64,000 nucleotides of DNA from Nitrosomonas oligotropha (GTDB lineage Bacteria; Pseudomonadota; Gammaproteobacteria; Burkholderiales; Nitrosomonadaceae). Both the position numbers and the translations under genes were made by a program. The stretch spans positions 35,199 through 99,198 of the forward strand of contig NZ_QRBZ01000011.1 in assembly GCF_009833085.1 (NCBI RefSeq), in the 5' to 3' direction. The notes beneath the pieces are model-generated. The model did not search any database, was not told the DNA's origin, and saw only the letters and a program-made list of their open reading frames with translations. Shown here piece by piece: positions 8,624 to 19,120 of this stretch. Position 1 is the stretch's first letter. The number at the start of each line of letters is the position of its first letter.

Positions 8624-10528
8624 ATGGGAAATGGAATTCTTGATATTGCAGTTTCTGGTTTAGCCACTGCGCAAAACCAATTATTGACGGCCAGTCATAA
8701 TATAAGCAATGCCGGTACGCCTGGTTTTAATCGTCAGCAAGTCTTGCTCAGCACAAATACGCCGCAATCTGGCGGTGCAGGGTTTGTCGGGCGTGGCGTT
8801 CATTCTTCCACAGTGCAACGGATATACAGTCAGTTTCTTACGACCCAGTCGCTACAGATACAAACACAAAGTCAGTCACTAGATAGCAACTACGCTGAGA
8901 TAAAACAGCTGGACAATATGTTTGCCGAGGCTACATCCGGGCTTTCACCCACATTGCAAAATTTTTTCAGTGCCATACATGATGTTGCCACAAATCCGGG
9001 CGTCATTCCCTCGCGCCAATCGATGCTGAGCAATGCCGATGCCTTAGTTGCGCGTTTTCATAGTATGGATCAACGCATGTCGCAAATAAGGGAAGGGATT
9101 AATACACAAGTTACCAGCACGGTGGTTCATATCAATTCACTGGCCAAGCAGATTGGAGAGATTAATAAGCAGATAATATGGGCTGAAGGTTCGGCTGGCG
9201 GGCAGCCTGCTAACGATATGCTGGATCAACGCGATCAACTTATTAATCAATTAAACAAGTTAGTGAATACCGATACAGTGCGTCAAAGCGATGGTACGTT
9301 GAATGTGTATATCGGTAATGGACAGGCACTGGTGGTTGGTGCGCAAATCCTTTCCCTGGAAGCGATTAAAACACCTGATAGTCCAAATAATTTAACAATT
9401 GGATTGATTAACGGTAACAGCACTATTCAACTTCCCGAGAACCAGATCACTGGCGGTACTTTAGGCGGTATTTTTGCTTTTCGCAGTAATACGCTTGATA
9501 ATGCACAAAATTCGCTTGGAAGGGTTGCGCTTACATTGGCGCAGACTTTCAATGCGCAACATCAGCTCGGTATGGATTTGAATGGCGCTATGGGAACGAA
9601 TTTCTTCGCGTTACCCGTACCTAACGTAATCTCTGCATCTACCAATAGCTTAACATCCAATATCTCGACTGCAATCACTGATTATAGTGCGCTGACAACC
9701 AGTGATTACGAGCTTTCTTACGATGGAACAAACTATACATTGACCCGATTATCCGACAACGTGTCGGCTTTACCATCAAGCAGTTTTCCGCTAACACTGG
9801 ACGGCATATCAGTGACAAACGCCACTATGCTGGCGAGTGAAAGATTCCGCATCCAGCCTACGATCAATGGTGCAAAGGATATTGCAGTCGCTATTAATGA
9901 CACAACAAAGATAGCTGCTGCAGGCCCTAACCGGACCAGTGCCGCATCAACCAACAAAGGTACTGGCACCATCAGTGCCGGAATTGTGAATCCGTTACCG
10001 TTAGATTCCAATCTTCAGCAGCCGGTCACCATTACGTTCCAGTCACCGTATAATGGAAATTTTGATGTGACAGGGACCGGTACTGGATTGCCGGCGACCA
10101 ATCAGCTGTATGCGGCAGGCACTGATATCAGTTTCAATGGTTATACATTTCAAATTAGCGGTAGTCCTGCTGCCGGGGATGTCTTTACAGTCACTCCTAA
10201 CAATAATGGTGTTGCCGATAATCGTAATATGTTGTTGCTGGGTGCATTGCAAGCAACGAATACACTGGAGAACGGTACAGCCAATTATCAGACCGCTTAT
10301 GGGCAACTTGTCAGTCAGGTTGGTAACAAAACACGCGAGTTGGAAGTAACGAGTAAAGCGCAAGCCAATTTGCTGGCGCAAACTGAACAATCTATTCAAT
10401 CGGTATCCGGTGTGAACCTGGACGAAGAAGCCGCAAATTTGTTGCGCTTCCAACAGGCTTATCAGGCTTCCAGTAAAATCATTGAAATGAGCAGTACTTT
10501 ATTTGACTCAATTCTTCGTTTCGGTTGA
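8624..10528 (+). CDS. flgK: FlgK, hook-filament junction protein 1
   Basis: 634 residues. First of the two adaptor proteins joining hook to filament. N-terminal motif SHNISNAGTPGFNRQQ and C-terminal GVNLDEEAANLLRFQQAYQ are the terminal coiled-coil segments shared with hook proteins; the variable middle is long, as is common in betaproteobacteria. flgL follows after 24 bases. Confidence 0.95.
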   Translation: MGNGILDIAVSGLATAQNQLLTASHNISNAGTPGFNRQQVLLSTNTPQSGGAGFVGRGVHSSTVQRIYSQFLTTQSLQIQTQSQSLDSNYAEIKQLDNMFAEATSGLSPTLQNFFSAIHDVATNPGVIPSRQSMLSNADALVARFHSMDQRMSQIREGINTQVTSTVVHINSLAKQIGEINKQIIWAEGSAGGQPANDMLDQRDQLINQLNKLVNTDTVRQSDGTLNVYIGNGQALVVGAQILSLEAIKTPDSPNNLTIGLINGNSTIQLPENQITGGTLGGIFAFRSNTLDNAQNSLGRVALTLAQTFNAQHQLGMDLNGAMGTNFFALPVPNVISASTNSLTSNISTAITDYSALTTSDYELSYDGTNYTLTRLSDNVSALPSSSFPLTLDGISVTNATMLASERFRIQPTINGAKDIAVAINDTTKIAAAGPNRTSAASTNKGTGTISAGIVNPLPLDSNLQQPVTITFQSPYNGNFDVTGTGTGLPATNQLYAAGTDISFNGYTFQISGSPAAGDVFTVTPNNNGVADNRNMLLLGALQATNTLENGTANYQTAYGQLVSQVGNKTRELEVTSKAQANLLAQTEQSIQSVSGVNLDEEAANLLRFQQAYQASSKIIEMSSTLFDSILRFG

Positions 10529-10552
10529 AAAATAGGATAGAGGTAACTTGAT

Positions 10553-11764
10553 ATGCGAGTGAGTACGGGCACAATTTACGAAACTGGAACTAATTTAATG
10601 CTCCAGCAGCAAGAGAAATTGATTAATACGCAGCAACAATTGTCTACCGGACGGCGAATTTTAACACCCTCGGACGATCCAATCTCAGCGGCGCAAGTCT
10701 TAAATATTTCTCAATCGGCAGCACTCAATGAGCAATATTCGGTGAATCGATCCAGTGCGGGTTCCTCGCTTCAACTGGAGGAAAACGTGCTGCGGCAAGT
10801 GAACGGCATCCTGCAGGATGTGCACAGCTCAACTGTGTATGCGGGAAACGCGACGCTGACCGATGCGGATAGAAAGACACTTGCTACTGAGTTGCGCAGT
10901 AAACTGGAGTCACTCGTTGGTTTGGCCAATACAACTGATGAAAAAGGGCAATTTTTATTCTCAGGATATCAAGCTAATACCAAACCTTTTGCACAGACAG
11001 GATTAGCTGTACAGTACGTGGGAGATCAAGGGCAACGCTTGAATCAAGTCGGCCCTGCACGTCAACTGGCAGTCAGTGATTCCGGCACGGATGTTTTTGA
11101 GCGCATTAAAAACGGAAACGGTGTTTTCGCTACCGCCGCTAGTTTGTCAAACATGGGGAGTGGTGTGATTGATGGAGGATCGGTACTCACACCTTCGAGC
11201 CTTACCGGTGGCGATTATGAGATTACATTTGCTGTGTCGGCAACCGGCGTTACAACATACGATATCGTTAACACCACAACAGGATCGACGGTTTCATCGG
11301 CTAATCCTTATGTGAGCAACAATACAGTCAGTTTTGATGGAATGCAATTGAGTATTAAAGGAAATCCGGCTAATGGCGATAAATTTACAGTGTCTCCCAG
11401 TAGCAATCAAAGCATTTTCAAAACGGTGGGAGACTTGATTACTGCATTGGAGACACCATCAAGCGGACAACCTGGCGGCACCCGGCTGGCGAACAATTTA
11501 AAATCAACCTTACAAAATATCAATAACAGTTTGGAGCATGTGCTGTCGAAACAAGCTTCTATCGGAGCGCGGTTACAAGAGATCGATACTTTGGAAAGTG
11601 TTGGCAGTGATCAAAATATTCAATTTGAGCAAATGCTTTCACAACTGCAAGATGTTGATTTTGCGCAAGCAACGTCCGATTTGCAGCGGCAGCAGCTGTA
11701 TCTTCAAGCTGCGCAGCAGTCGTACATCAAAATTTCCGGACTGTCTCTATTTAATTATATCTAG
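10553..11764 (+). CDS. flgL: FlgL, hook-filament junction protein 2
   Basis: 403 residues. Flagellin-like second junction protein. The N-terminus (MRVSTGTIYETGTNLMLQQQ, LSTGRRILTPSDDPISAAQ) and the C-terminal DFAQATSDLQRQQLYLQAAQ segment match the FlgL/flagellin D0-D1 ends. Its stop lies only six bases from the end of the convergent purD, leaving no room for a classical terminator between them. No flagellin gene lies in this window. Confidence 0.94.
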   Translation: MRVSTGTIYETGTNLMLQQQEKLINTQQQLSTGRRILTPSDDPISAAQVLNISQSAALNEQYSVNRSSAGSSLQLEENVLRQVNGILQDVHSSTVYAGNATLTDADRKTLATELRSKLESLVGLANTTDEKGQFLFSGYQANTKPFAQTGLAVQYVGDQGQRLNQVGPARQLAVSDSGTDVFERIKNGNGVFATAASLSNMGSGVIDGGSVLTPSSLTGGDYEITFAVSATGVTTYDIVNTTTGSTVSSANPYVSNNTVSFDGMQLSIKGNPANGDKFTVSPSSNQSIFKTVGDLITALETPSSGQPGGTRLANNLKSTLQNINNSLEHVLSKQASIGARLQEIDTLESVGSDQNIQFEQMLSQLQDVDFAQATSDLQRQQLYLQAAQQSYIKISGLSLFNYI

Positions 11765-11770
11765 AGTTAC

Positions 11771-13093
11771 TTAGCCGCGCTTCTCGCTAGTGCCGCGCTG
11801 GTAGTTTATGCCTTGATGGCCGATATCGTGACGAACCTGAGCGCCATCAAAACGGATGCTTTCAACCAGTTTATAAGCCGCCTGTTGCGCCATCTTTACA
11901 CTATCGCCCAATACCGTGACGCATAAAACGCGCCCGCCTGCTGTCACAATTTCATTTCCGTTTTTTCCGCCCAACGACGTTCCAGCATGAAAAATATGAA
12001 AGTTGCCGGTATTTTCCTGTTCCGTGATCAAATCTTGCAAACCGTAAATCACATCATGCTTTCTCGGATTTTCCGGATAACCCTGCGCCGCCATGACAAC
12101 GCCGAGCGCGGTACGGCGGTCCCATTCAATATCCGCTTGATCGAGTGTCCCATGAACGGCATGCTCGATAAGCGCTAGTAAATCACTTTTCAACCGCAGC
12201 ATAATCGGCTGTGTTTCCGGATCGCCTAGGCGGCAATTGAATTCCAATACTTTTGCCTGATCTCCGGCTGTGATCATCAAACCGGCATAAAGAAAGCCGG
12301 TATAGTGAATACCATCTTGTTTTAACCCATTAATGACCGGATCGATAATATTGCGCATGATATGCGCGTGCAGGCTGGGGGAAACAAAAGGAGCGGGTGA
12401 GTAAGCGCCCATTCCGCCGGTATTGGGACCTTGGTCGCCGTCATAAAGCCGTTTATGGTCCTGACTGGTCACTAATGGAACGATATGATTGCCATCGGTT
12501 ATAACGATGAAGCTGACTTCCGTGCCTTGAAGAAATTCTTCGATAATGATTTCCTGTCCCGCGCTGCCAAGGTGCTTCTCCACTAACAACGCATTCACAG
12601 CGGAATGCGCTTCGTCTTGCGATTGTGCGACGACGACGCCTTTTCCGGCTGCCAGACCGTCGGCTTTGATGACAAGCGGGGCCGGGTGCTGTTCGATATA
12701 GGCATGCGCCAATTCCGGATCTGTAAATCTTGCGTAGGCAGCAGTCGGTATGTGGTGCCGTTGCATGAATTCCTTGGCAAAGATTTTTGAAGTTTCAAGC
12801 TGCGCGGCTTGCCGGGTTGGGCCAAAGATTTTCAGACCAGCCGCCCGGAATGCATCCACGATACCGGCGGCCAGTGGAATCTCGGGGCCGACTACGGTGA
12901 TGGCAATCGATTCTTTCGTTGCAAACTCGATCAATTCGGAAATGGAAGTTATCGGGATATTTTTCAACCCGGGTTCCAGTGCGGTACCGGCATTGCCGGG
13001 CGCGACAAATACTTTGTGCACGCGTGGTGAAAGGCTTAACTTCCACGCTAAGGCATGTTCTCTGCCACCGCCGCCGATCACTAATAGTTTCAT
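11771..13093 (-). CDS. purD: Phosphoribosylamine-glycine ligase (GARS)
   Basis: 440 residues. Joins glycine to 5-phosphoribosylamine using ATP, the second step of de novo purine synthesis. N-terminal MKLLVIGGGGREHALAWKL and the ATP-grasp stretch VIKADGLAAGKGVVVA, then GPNTGGMGAYSPAP and VLEFNCRLGDPETQ. Last gene of the dusB-fis-purH-purD unit, 12 bases after purH. It converges on flgL. Confidence 0.97.
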   Translation of the reverse strand: MKLLVIGGGGREHALAWKLSLSPRVHKVFVAPGNAGTALEPGLKNIPITSISELIEFATKESIAITVVGPEIPLAAGIVDAFRAAGLKIFGPTRQAAQLETSKIFAKEFMQRHHIPTAAYARFTDPELAHAYIEQHPAPLVIKADGLAAGKGVVVAQSQDEAHSAVNALLVEKHLGSAGQEIIIEEFLQGTEVSFIVITDGNHIVPLVTSQDHKRLYDGDQGPNTGGMGAYSPAPFVSPSLHAHIMRNIIDPVINGLKQDGIHYTGFLYAGLMITAGDQAKVLEFNCRLGDPETQPIMLRLKSDLLALIEHAVHGTLDQADIEWDRRTALGVVMAAQGYPENPRKHDVIYGLQDLITEQENTGNFHIFHAGTSLGGKNGNEIVTAGGRVLCVTVLGDSVKMAQQAAYKLVESIRFDGAQVRHDIGHQGINYQRGTSEKRG

Positions 13094-13105
13094 GATAGCG
13101 GGTAT

Positions 13106-14665
13106 CTAATGCCTGAAATGACGGACACCAGTAAATACCATGGTGACCCCTTGCTCGTCAGCCGCCGCAATCACTTCCTGATCGCGGATACTACCGCCCG
13201 GTTGAATGACCGCTGTAGCGCCGGCTTGAACGACCACATCCAAACCATCGCGGAACGGGAAGAATGCATCCGATGCGACAACGGAACCCGTAAGCGTTAA
13301 GCCTGCTTGCTGTGCTTTTATGGATGCAATGCGTGCGCTATCCACACGGCTCATTTGCCCGGCACCGATGCCCACCGTCTGGCCATTGCGGCAAAAGACA
13401 ATCGCGTTGGATTTAACAAATTTCGCGGCGCGCCAGGCAAATAGCAGATCACCCAGTTGCTGCGGTGTTGGTTTTAATTGCGTGACGACTTTTAAATCGG
13501 CAGCAGTGATGTTTTGAATATCCGGTGTTTGTACCAGAAGACCGCCGCCAATCCGCTTCAGGTCGTACGTATTGTGTCCCGCCTGTAACGGCACAACCAG
13601 TACCCGGATATTGTTTTTCTGTGCCAGAAGCTGCCGCGCTTCCGGTGTGATTTCAGGTGCGATAATAACTTCAACGAATTGCTTTAGAATCGCTTCAGCG
13701 GTGTCTTTGCCGATGCTCCGGTTAAATGCGATGATGCCGCCGAAGGCAGAAACGGGGTCGGTTGCAAACGCCAGCTGATAAGCGCGCAGCGTGGTTTCCG
13801 CAATGGCTATGCCGCATGGATTGGCGTGTTTGACGATCACGCAAGCGGGGTTATCGAAAGTCTTGACACATTCCCACGCGGCGTCGGTATCGGCAATATT
13901 ATTGTACGAGAGCTCTTTGCCTTGTAGTTGTTGATAATTCGCCAGACTGCCCGGTGTGATCGTTTCGTCCCGGTAGAAAGCCGCTTTCTGATGCGGGTTT
14001 TCGCCGTACCGTAAAGGCTGTGCAATAGTGAAATTCAAATTCAGTGAATCGGGAAAATCTTTGTGCCGGTAATCGCTGTCCAGTGCGGTTAAATAGTTGC
14101 TGATGGCGCTGTCGTAAGAAGCGGTGTGCGTAAACGCTTTCTGCGCCAGCTGGAAGCGCGTGGCCAAGCTGATGGAACCCATATTTTCCGCTAGCTCCTG
14201 ACTGAGCGGTAAATAATCCCGGGGATCGGTGACAATGGCAACTTTCCGGTAATTTTTGGCGGCTGCGCGCACCATGGTAGGACCACCGATGTCGATATTT
14301 TCAATGGCATCTTCAAAACTGCAATCCGGGTTTGCGATCGTTTGCTTGAAGGGGTAGAGATTCACGATGACCAATTCGATATCCGGAATCGATGCTTGCT
14401 CGAGTGCCAGCTGATGATCGGGTAAATCGTTACGCGCCAGTATTCCGGCGTGAATTTTCGGGTGCAGTGTTTTGACCCGGCCGTCCAGCATTTCCGGAAA
14501 GCCGGTATAGTCGCCCACCTCGATCACGTTGATTCCCGCTTGTTGCAATAATTTGGCGGTACCGCCCGTGGACAGAATGGTGACGCCATTCTGAATCAAT
14601 TTTTGCGCCAGTTCTATAATTCCGGTTTTGTCCGAAACACTGATGAGTGCGTGTTTAATGGTCAT
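13106..14665 (-). CDS. purH: Bifunctional AICAR transformylase/IMP cyclohydrolase
   Basis: 519 residues. Performs the last two steps of IMP synthesis. The IMP-cyclohydrolase domain is N-terminal ([44 protein letters not shown]); the transformylase is C-terminal ([34 protein letters not shown]). Its ATG overlaps the fis stop by four bases (ATGA), so translation is probably coupled. Confidence 0.97.
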   Translation of the reverse strand: MTIKHALISVSDKTGIIELAQKLIQNGVTILSTGGTAKLLQQAGINVIEVGDYTGFPEMLDGRVKTLHPKIHAGILARNDLPDHQLALEQASIPDIELVIVNLYPFKQTIANPDCSFEDAIENIDIGGPTMVRAAAKNYRKVAIVTDPRDYLPLSQELAENMGSISLATRFQLAQKAFTHTASYDSAISNYLTALDSDYRHKDFPDSLNLNFTIAQPLRYGENPHQKAAFYRDETITPGSLANYQQLQGKELSYNNIADTDAAWECVKTFDNPACVIVKHANPCGIAIAETTLRAYQLAFATDPVSAFGGIIAFNRSIGKDTAEAILKQFVEVIIAPEITPEARQLLAQKNNIRVLVVPLQAGHNTYDLKRIGGGLLVQTPDIQNITAADLKVVTQLKPTPQQLGDLLFAWRAAKFVKSNAIVFCRNGQTVGIGAGQMSRVDSARIASIKAQQAGLTLTGSVVASDAFFPFRDGLDVVVQAGATAVIQPGGSIRDQEVIAAADEQGVTMVFTGVRHFRH

Positions 14666-14904
14666 TTAATTTGATATTGCTTCATTTTTTGACGTAGCGT
14701 ATTGCGGTTTATCCCCAGTAACTCAGCGGCCTGAGTCTGGTTTCCTTTGGTATATTGGATAGCGATTTCAATTAAAGGCTTTTCAACGCTATGCATGACC
14801 ATATTGTAAATATGGCATGGTTTTTCCCCGTCCAGGTCATTGAGATATCCGCTGATAGCTTTGCGTATGCAAGATGCAATTTCATTTTCCTTGATTGCAT
14901 TCAT
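14662..14904 (-). CDS. fis: Fis family nucleoid-associated regulator
   Basis: 80 residues. Small DNA-bending protein that shapes the nucleoid and regulates rRNA and recombination in enterics. The C-terminal helix-turn-helix [20 protein letters not shown] is strongly Fis-like; the N-terminal half is shorter and diverged from the enteric protein, as in other betaproteobacteria. It lies between dusB (7-base gap) and purH (4-base overlap), the classic dusB-fis pairing extended by purine genes. Confidence 0.92.
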   Translation of the reverse strand: MNAIKENEIASCIRKAISGYLNDLDGEKPCHIYNMVMHSVEKPLIEIAIQYTKGNQTQAAELLGINRNTLRQKMKQYQIK

Positions 14905-14911
14905 AAACTGA

Positions 14912-15916
14912 CTACTCCCCCTCTTTGATATAACTCAATCGTTGACCTTTCTCAGCTAATGTAGAGAAAAACTTATTGGTTTCATAAATTTGCTGATCAC
15001 TGGTTTGTAACTGATTCATTGACTGACGAAAGCTGGCAGATCCAACGAGTCCCTTGGTATACCAGGAGATATGCTTGCGTGCGATGCGGACACCGGAGTA
15101 TTCGCCATAGAATTCATATAAATCACGCAAATGATTAATGAGCACATGGTGAATTTCTGATACTTCGGGTGCTTGTAAATGTTGACCGGTGGCGAGATAG
15201 TGATTGATTTCACGGAATATCCATGGTCTGCCTTGCGCGGCGCGGCCTATCATAATCGCGTCTGCATTGGTGTAGGCAAGAATATGGCGGGCTTTTTCCG
15301 GTGTTGTGATATCGCCATTGGCGATGACAGGAATTTTAATGGCGGCTTTAACCGCTGCGATGGTGTCGTATTCCGCAGTGCCGGTGTACGCACACGCGCG
15401 TGTGCGGCCATGGATTGCGAGCGCTTGAATACCCGAATTCTCAGCGATATGCGCAATGGAAAGGGCGTTTTTGTGTTGTTTATCCCAGCCGGTGCGTATT
15501 TTGAGCGTTACCGGAATATCCACGGCTTTAACCACGGCATCGAGAATTTTTCCCACTAATTGTTCGTCTTGCAATAAAGCGGAACCGGCCATGACGTTGC
15601 AGATTTTTTTGGCCGGACAGCCCATGTTGATATCGATGATCTGGGCGCCATTATCCACATTGTAACGCGCCGCCGCCGCTAGCATTTGCGGATCGGCGCC
15701 TGCAATTTGCACGGAAATCGGCGAGACTTCACCTTCATGATCGGCGCGCCGTTGCGTTTTCTTGGAGCCCCACAGCAACGAATTGCTGGACACCATTTCT
15801 GATACCGCCATGCCTGCACCCATTGTTTTGCATAATTGCCTGAAGGGGCGGTCGGTCACTCCCGCCATCGGCGCGACAATGAGTTTGTTTTTCAGGATGT
15901 GTGTGCCAATTTGCAT
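14912..15916 (-). CDS. dusB: tRNA-dihydrouridine synthase B
   Basis: 334 residues. FMN-dependent reduction of uridine to dihydrouridine in the tRNA D-loop. TIM-barrel motifs: LIVAPMAGVTDRPFRQLC at the N-terminus, DINMGCPAKKICN with the catalytic Cys, IHGRTRACAYTG, and the FMN phosphate-binding MIGRAAQGRPWIF. First gene of the fis-purHD transcription unit, so expression of tRNA modification, Fis and purine synthesis is probably linked. Confidence 0.96.
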   Translation of the reverse strand: MQIGTHILKNKLIVAPMAGVTDRPFRQLCKTMGAGMAVSEMVSSNSLLWGSKKTQRRADHEGEVSPISVQIAGADPQMLAAAARYNVDNGAQIIDINMGCPAKKICNVMAGSALLQDEQLVGKILDAVVKAVDIPVTLKIRTGWDKQHKNALSIAHIAENSGIQALAIHGRTRACAYTGTAEYDTIAAVKAAIKIPVIANGDITTPEKARHILAYTNADAIMIGRAAQGRPWIFREINHYLATGQHLQAPEVSEIHHVLINHLRDLYEFYGEYSGVRIARKHISWYTKGLVGSASFRQSMNQLQTSDQQIYETNKFFSTLAEKGQRLSYIKEGE

Positions 15917-16067
15917 GTAAGCGGTGTGTGTGGGTTAAATAAGCAGTGATTACCGGGAAGCTTTAATCCAAATGACTGGCGTCAAAATCTCCGCATGGGA
16001 ATATTCAGCGCATAGTGGCGAATTATAGCTTTAGTTTTGCCGGGCAGATAGTGGATAGAGAATGAAA

Positions 16068-17240
16068 TTATCCGCGCGCGCCGAATATCATGCGGCGGGC
16101 GACAAATCGTTTCAGTGGCGGGATGCAATCCAGTGTGCTCAAACCGATTCCGCACGCATGTTTGAGTATTCCATTGTCATTGGAAAAAAGTTTAATGAGG
16201 GAATCGGTAAAAATTCTCCCGCCGCTGCTATCCATTTGTCTTTTTTGCCGGTAGCCGGACAGCATCGCTACTGAGCCGATTTCCCGCGATGCGCTTTGAG
16301 TATTGATGGCCTCGCAGGCTAATTCGTATGCATCTCTCAGTCCCAGATTAAATCCTTGTCCGGCGACGGGATGCAATGTCTGAGCAGCATTGCCGATCAA
16401 TGCCGTGCGTTGCGAAGTAGTGGAAATTGCGTGTTTCAGTGTAAGCGGGAATGCCGATCTTTTGCCGGCGTGCGTGAATTGTCCAAGCCGATCGCCAAAA
16501 TGCCGGTGCAAGCGGAGCAGAAAATCACGATCGCTTAACGAGATGATTTCTTGCACTGCTTCGGGGCTTACCGTCCACACCAGTGCGAAATCCTCATCGT
16601 TGGGCAGCAATGCAACGGGGCCATCGGCAGTAAAGCGTTCATATGCAATACCGGTCTGTTTTTTCTGCGCTTTGATATTGGCGACCACAGCGAATTGGTG
16701 GTAGTCATGCGTCTGATAGACGATGTCAGGTAATTGCTGGGCCAGCTTGCCGCCATCGGCCAGAACAAGCAGCTGAGCGGTTACTGTCTGTTCTTTTCCC
16801 TGGTAATTAAAATACACCGTGCCAAGATTTTCAGTGGTTTCTAACCGGGTGACTGCCGCACCGGCAATGTAACCGGCGGTGCTGGCAGTCAAGCGTTGAT
16901 GCATCGAGCAAAAAAGATCGTGATAGTTGACCACGAATCCTAACGCCGGAACACCGGCATCCTCCGGTGTTAAAACTGTTTGACCGAAGCTGCCGCGATT
17001 GGAAATATGAATTGTCGTGATCGGTGTTTTTTTTGCCAGCTTGTTCCATACACCCAAACGATGCAGGATTAAATGGCTGCCATGCGATAATGCCAGCGGG
17101 CGGGGATCTTCATCTTTTTCCGGTACGCCGCGTGCTTCCAGCAGCAAACTTGAAATGCCGGTATCCTGCAGCGCAAGCGCCAAAGCCATGCCCACCGGTC
17201 CGCCGCCAATGATAACGATGTCGTAATGATCGGTGATCAT
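16068..17240 (-). CDS. UbiH/UbiF-family FAD-dependent monooxygenase
   Basis: 390 residues. Flavin hydroxylase of the ubiquinone-biosynthesis type. N-terminal Rossmann motif DIVIIGGGPVGMALALAL binds the FAD ADP moiety; the second FAD motif ALIGNAAQTLHPVAGQGFNL and the helix LGLRDAYELA are near residue 290. Which ring carbon it hydroxylates (UbiH, UbiF or UbiI role) cannot be told from the sequence. It is a single gene facing away from the ankyrin gene with no close partner. Confidence 0.9.
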   Translation of the reverse strand: MITDHYDIVIIGGGPVGMALALALQDTGISSLLLEARGVPEKDEDPRPLALSHGSHLILHRLGVWNKLAKKTPITTIHISNRGSFGQTVLTPEDAGVPALGFVVNYHDLFCSMHQRLTASTAGYIAGAAVTRLETTENLGTVYFNYQGKEQTVTAQLLVLADGGKLAQQLPDIVYQTHDYHQFAVVANIKAQKKQTGIAYERFTADGPVALLPNDEDFALVWTVSPEAVQEIISLSDRDFLLRLHRHFGDRLGQFTHAGKRSAFPLTLKHAISTTSQRTALIGNAAQTLHPVAGQGFNLGLRDAYELACEAINTQSASREIGSVAMLSGYRQKRQMDSSGGRIFTDSLIKLFSNDNGILKHACGIGLSTLDCIPPLKRFVARRMIFGARG

Positions 17241-17570
17241 AGTGTTTCTTGAAGTTTTCGCAGAATATTAATGTGTAGTTGATGGACCGGATGCCATATT
17301 TCGTCCTAGAACCCCGGCGGCAGCCCATGCATCCCGGTTCGGGTCATGATTGCTGCGTACTGAATACGGCAGGAGAATAGCATATTGCCACGAGTCGTGG
17401 AATGTGCGGTTGGGCGAGTCCGCCATGATGCGCAGGCAAGAAAGCGGCTTAAACTGTATAATCGCAGCGTTTATTGATTTGAAAGCGGCGAAGCCGGTTT
17501 TATGAAAGCGATACTGCGGTGATCATTTGAGAATTTTCTGTGTGAATAAGAGGATAGGAAGGAATTTTGC
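17241..17570. other. Intergenic region between ubi gene and ankyrin gene
   Basis: 330 bases between divergent genes. A perfect TATAAT at 17457-17462 on the plus strand lies about 110 bases before the ankyrin gene, but no convincing -35 box is seen 16-18 bases upstream. A ribosome site AGGAAGGAA precedes the ankyrin ATG. No RNA gene or coding frame could be supported in the rest. Confidence 0.4.
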
Positions 17571-18320
17571 ATGATGAGATTTTTTGAAAATAAACTTGCA
17601 GGATGGATAATTTTTTTACTGGTCATTATTTCCACTGAAGTCTGGTCAGCGAATGTGGATAGCGAATTGGTCAATGCCGCGGACAAGGGCAACTTTCCAC
17701 TGGTAAAAAAGATACTGGATTCGCAACGTATTGAACAAGAGGAACTCAATGCCGCTTTTCTGGCAGCGGTTAGAAAAGGTCATGCGACTGTAATCGAGCG
17801 ATTTATACAAGCGGGCGTGGATGTCAATTTAAGAGCGGATGATCAATATACCCCGCTGATGCGCTCAGCTCGCGATGGCCGTGAACAGGCTGTTGAGGTC
17901 TTGCTGGCTGCCGGTGCCGATGTTAATGCGCCTGCTGCGGAAGATGGCACGGCATTAATGATGGCTGCGGAGAAAGACCGTAGAAAAGTCATTGACTTAT
18001 TGCTGGCGGCGAAGGCGGATGTGAGCGCAAAGCGCCCTGACGGCATGACCGCGCTTATGCTGGCCGCGCAGCAAGGCTACCGGCAGATCATTCAAACTTT
18101 GATCAATGCCGGCGCCGATGTCAATTATCAATTGGAAAATGGTGCGACAGCACTCATGCTGGCCGCGCAACATGGTCATCTGAGCGCGACGCATGCGTTA
18201 TTGGCGGCAAACGCCAACCCTAATCTGAAAGCAAGCAATGGCACGACTGCATTGTCGTTGGCCAATCGTTACCGCTATCGCGAGGTTATTGAATTATTGG
18301 TGAAAGCTGGTGCAAAATGA
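17571..18320 (+). CDS. Exported ankyrin-repeat protein
   Basis: 249 residues. The first ~27 residues are a signal peptide (hydrophobic IIFLLVIISTEVWSA). From about residue 65 there are five to six ankyrin repeats, visible as recurrent TPLMRSARDGREQAVEVLLA / TALMLAAQQGYRQIIQTLIN blocks with G-A-D-V-N hairpins between. Likely a periplasmic protein-protein interaction module; partner unknown. Two adjacent ATGs (17571, 17574) are possible starts. A Sel1-repeat lipoprotein follows 56 bases downstream, so the two repeat proteins may be coexpressed. Confidence 0.88.
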   Translation: MMRFFENKLAGWIIFLLVIISTEVWSANVDSELVNAADKGNFPLVKKILDSQRIEQEELNAAFLAAVRKGHATVIERFIQAGVDVNLRADDQYTPLMRSARDGREQAVEVLLAAGADVNAPAAEDGTALMMAAEKDRRKVIDLLLAAKADVSAKRPDGMTALMLAAQQGYRQIIQTLINAGADVNYQLENGATALMLAAQHGHLSATHALLAANANPNLKASNGTTALSLANRYRYREVIELLVKAGAK

Positions 18321-18376
18321 ATTTGAAAACACATGATGTTGTTATCGTTAAACTACGTGAATAAAGGAAACTACAG

Positions 18377-19051
18377 ATGAAAGTTCTGGTTGTTTTATTA
18401 TTGGCTGCGACTGTTGCATCGCTTACTGGTTGCGGTAGTGAACCGAAAGGTGATAAATCAGAAGCGGGCTCAATATCCGCGCCGCTGAATGAGATCACCA
18501 AACTGGGTGAAATTCCGTCCATCATGAGCGAAGGGCTGACCGAGGAAGAGAAAGCTGAATTAAGAGATCAGATCATGCCTGGCGGTGTCGGTGACGTTAA
18601 AGCCGCCGAAGAGAAATTTAAAGCGTTAATGGCCGATGCCAAAGCAGGTGATCCGGCTGCGCAAAACAGCTTGGGTGTTATGTACTACACCGGGGAAGCG
18701 GTATCCAAGACCTTATCCGGGCAAGTCTTGAATACTGATCCGGAATTGGCTGCCGGCTGGTTTTTCCGAGCTGCCGAACAAGGCTATGCCGATGCGCAGT
18801 TTAATTTAGGACTGATGTACGCAAACGGCGAAGGTGTGCCGCAAGACATGGAACAGGCTGCTGAACTGTTTAAGAATGCTGCCGAACAAGGTCATGTCGA
18901 TGCGCAAAATAACCTCGGGGCGATGTATTTCACCGGGGAGGGCGTGGACAGAGACGAGAAAAAAGCGGTCGAATGGTTTACAAAGGCGGCCGCACAGGGA
19001 AATGAAGATGCGCAAGCTAATCTCGATGCGATTAAAGCATCCGGAAAATAA
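18377..19051 (+). CDS. Sel1-repeat lipoprotein
   Basis: 224 residues. A lipoprotein signal with lipobox SLTGC (Cys 19) is followed by a linker and Sel1-like TPR repeats, e.g. AQNSLGVMYYTGEAV, AQFNLGLMYANGEGVPQD and AQNNLGAMYFTGEGVDRDE. Sel1 repeats build superhelical scaffolds in signalling and envelope proteins; the specific role is unknown. Ribosome site AAAGGAA. Same direction as the ankyrin gene. Confidence 0.9.
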   Translation: MKVLVVLLLAATVASLTGCGSEPKGDKSEAGSISAPLNEITKLGEIPSIMSEGLTEEEKAELRDQIMPGGVGDVKAAEEKFKALMADAKAGDPAAQNSLGVMYYTGEAVSKTLSGQVLNTDPELAAGWFFRAAEQGYADAQFNLGLMYANGEGVPQDMEQAAELFKNAAEQGHVDAQNNLGAMYFTGEGVDRDEKKAVEWFTKAAAQGNEDAQANLDAIKASGK

Positions 19052-19120
19052 TGACTCTGTTTTCCCGGTCGTGCGCTGTATGGCACGGCCGTATGCTGTC
19101 TAACCGTGATTGCAGCTTGT

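Noticed and set aside
19060..19100. Stem-loop GGTCGTGC/GCACGGCC after the Sel1 gene
   Set aside because: No T-run follows in either direction, so it was not called a terminator.
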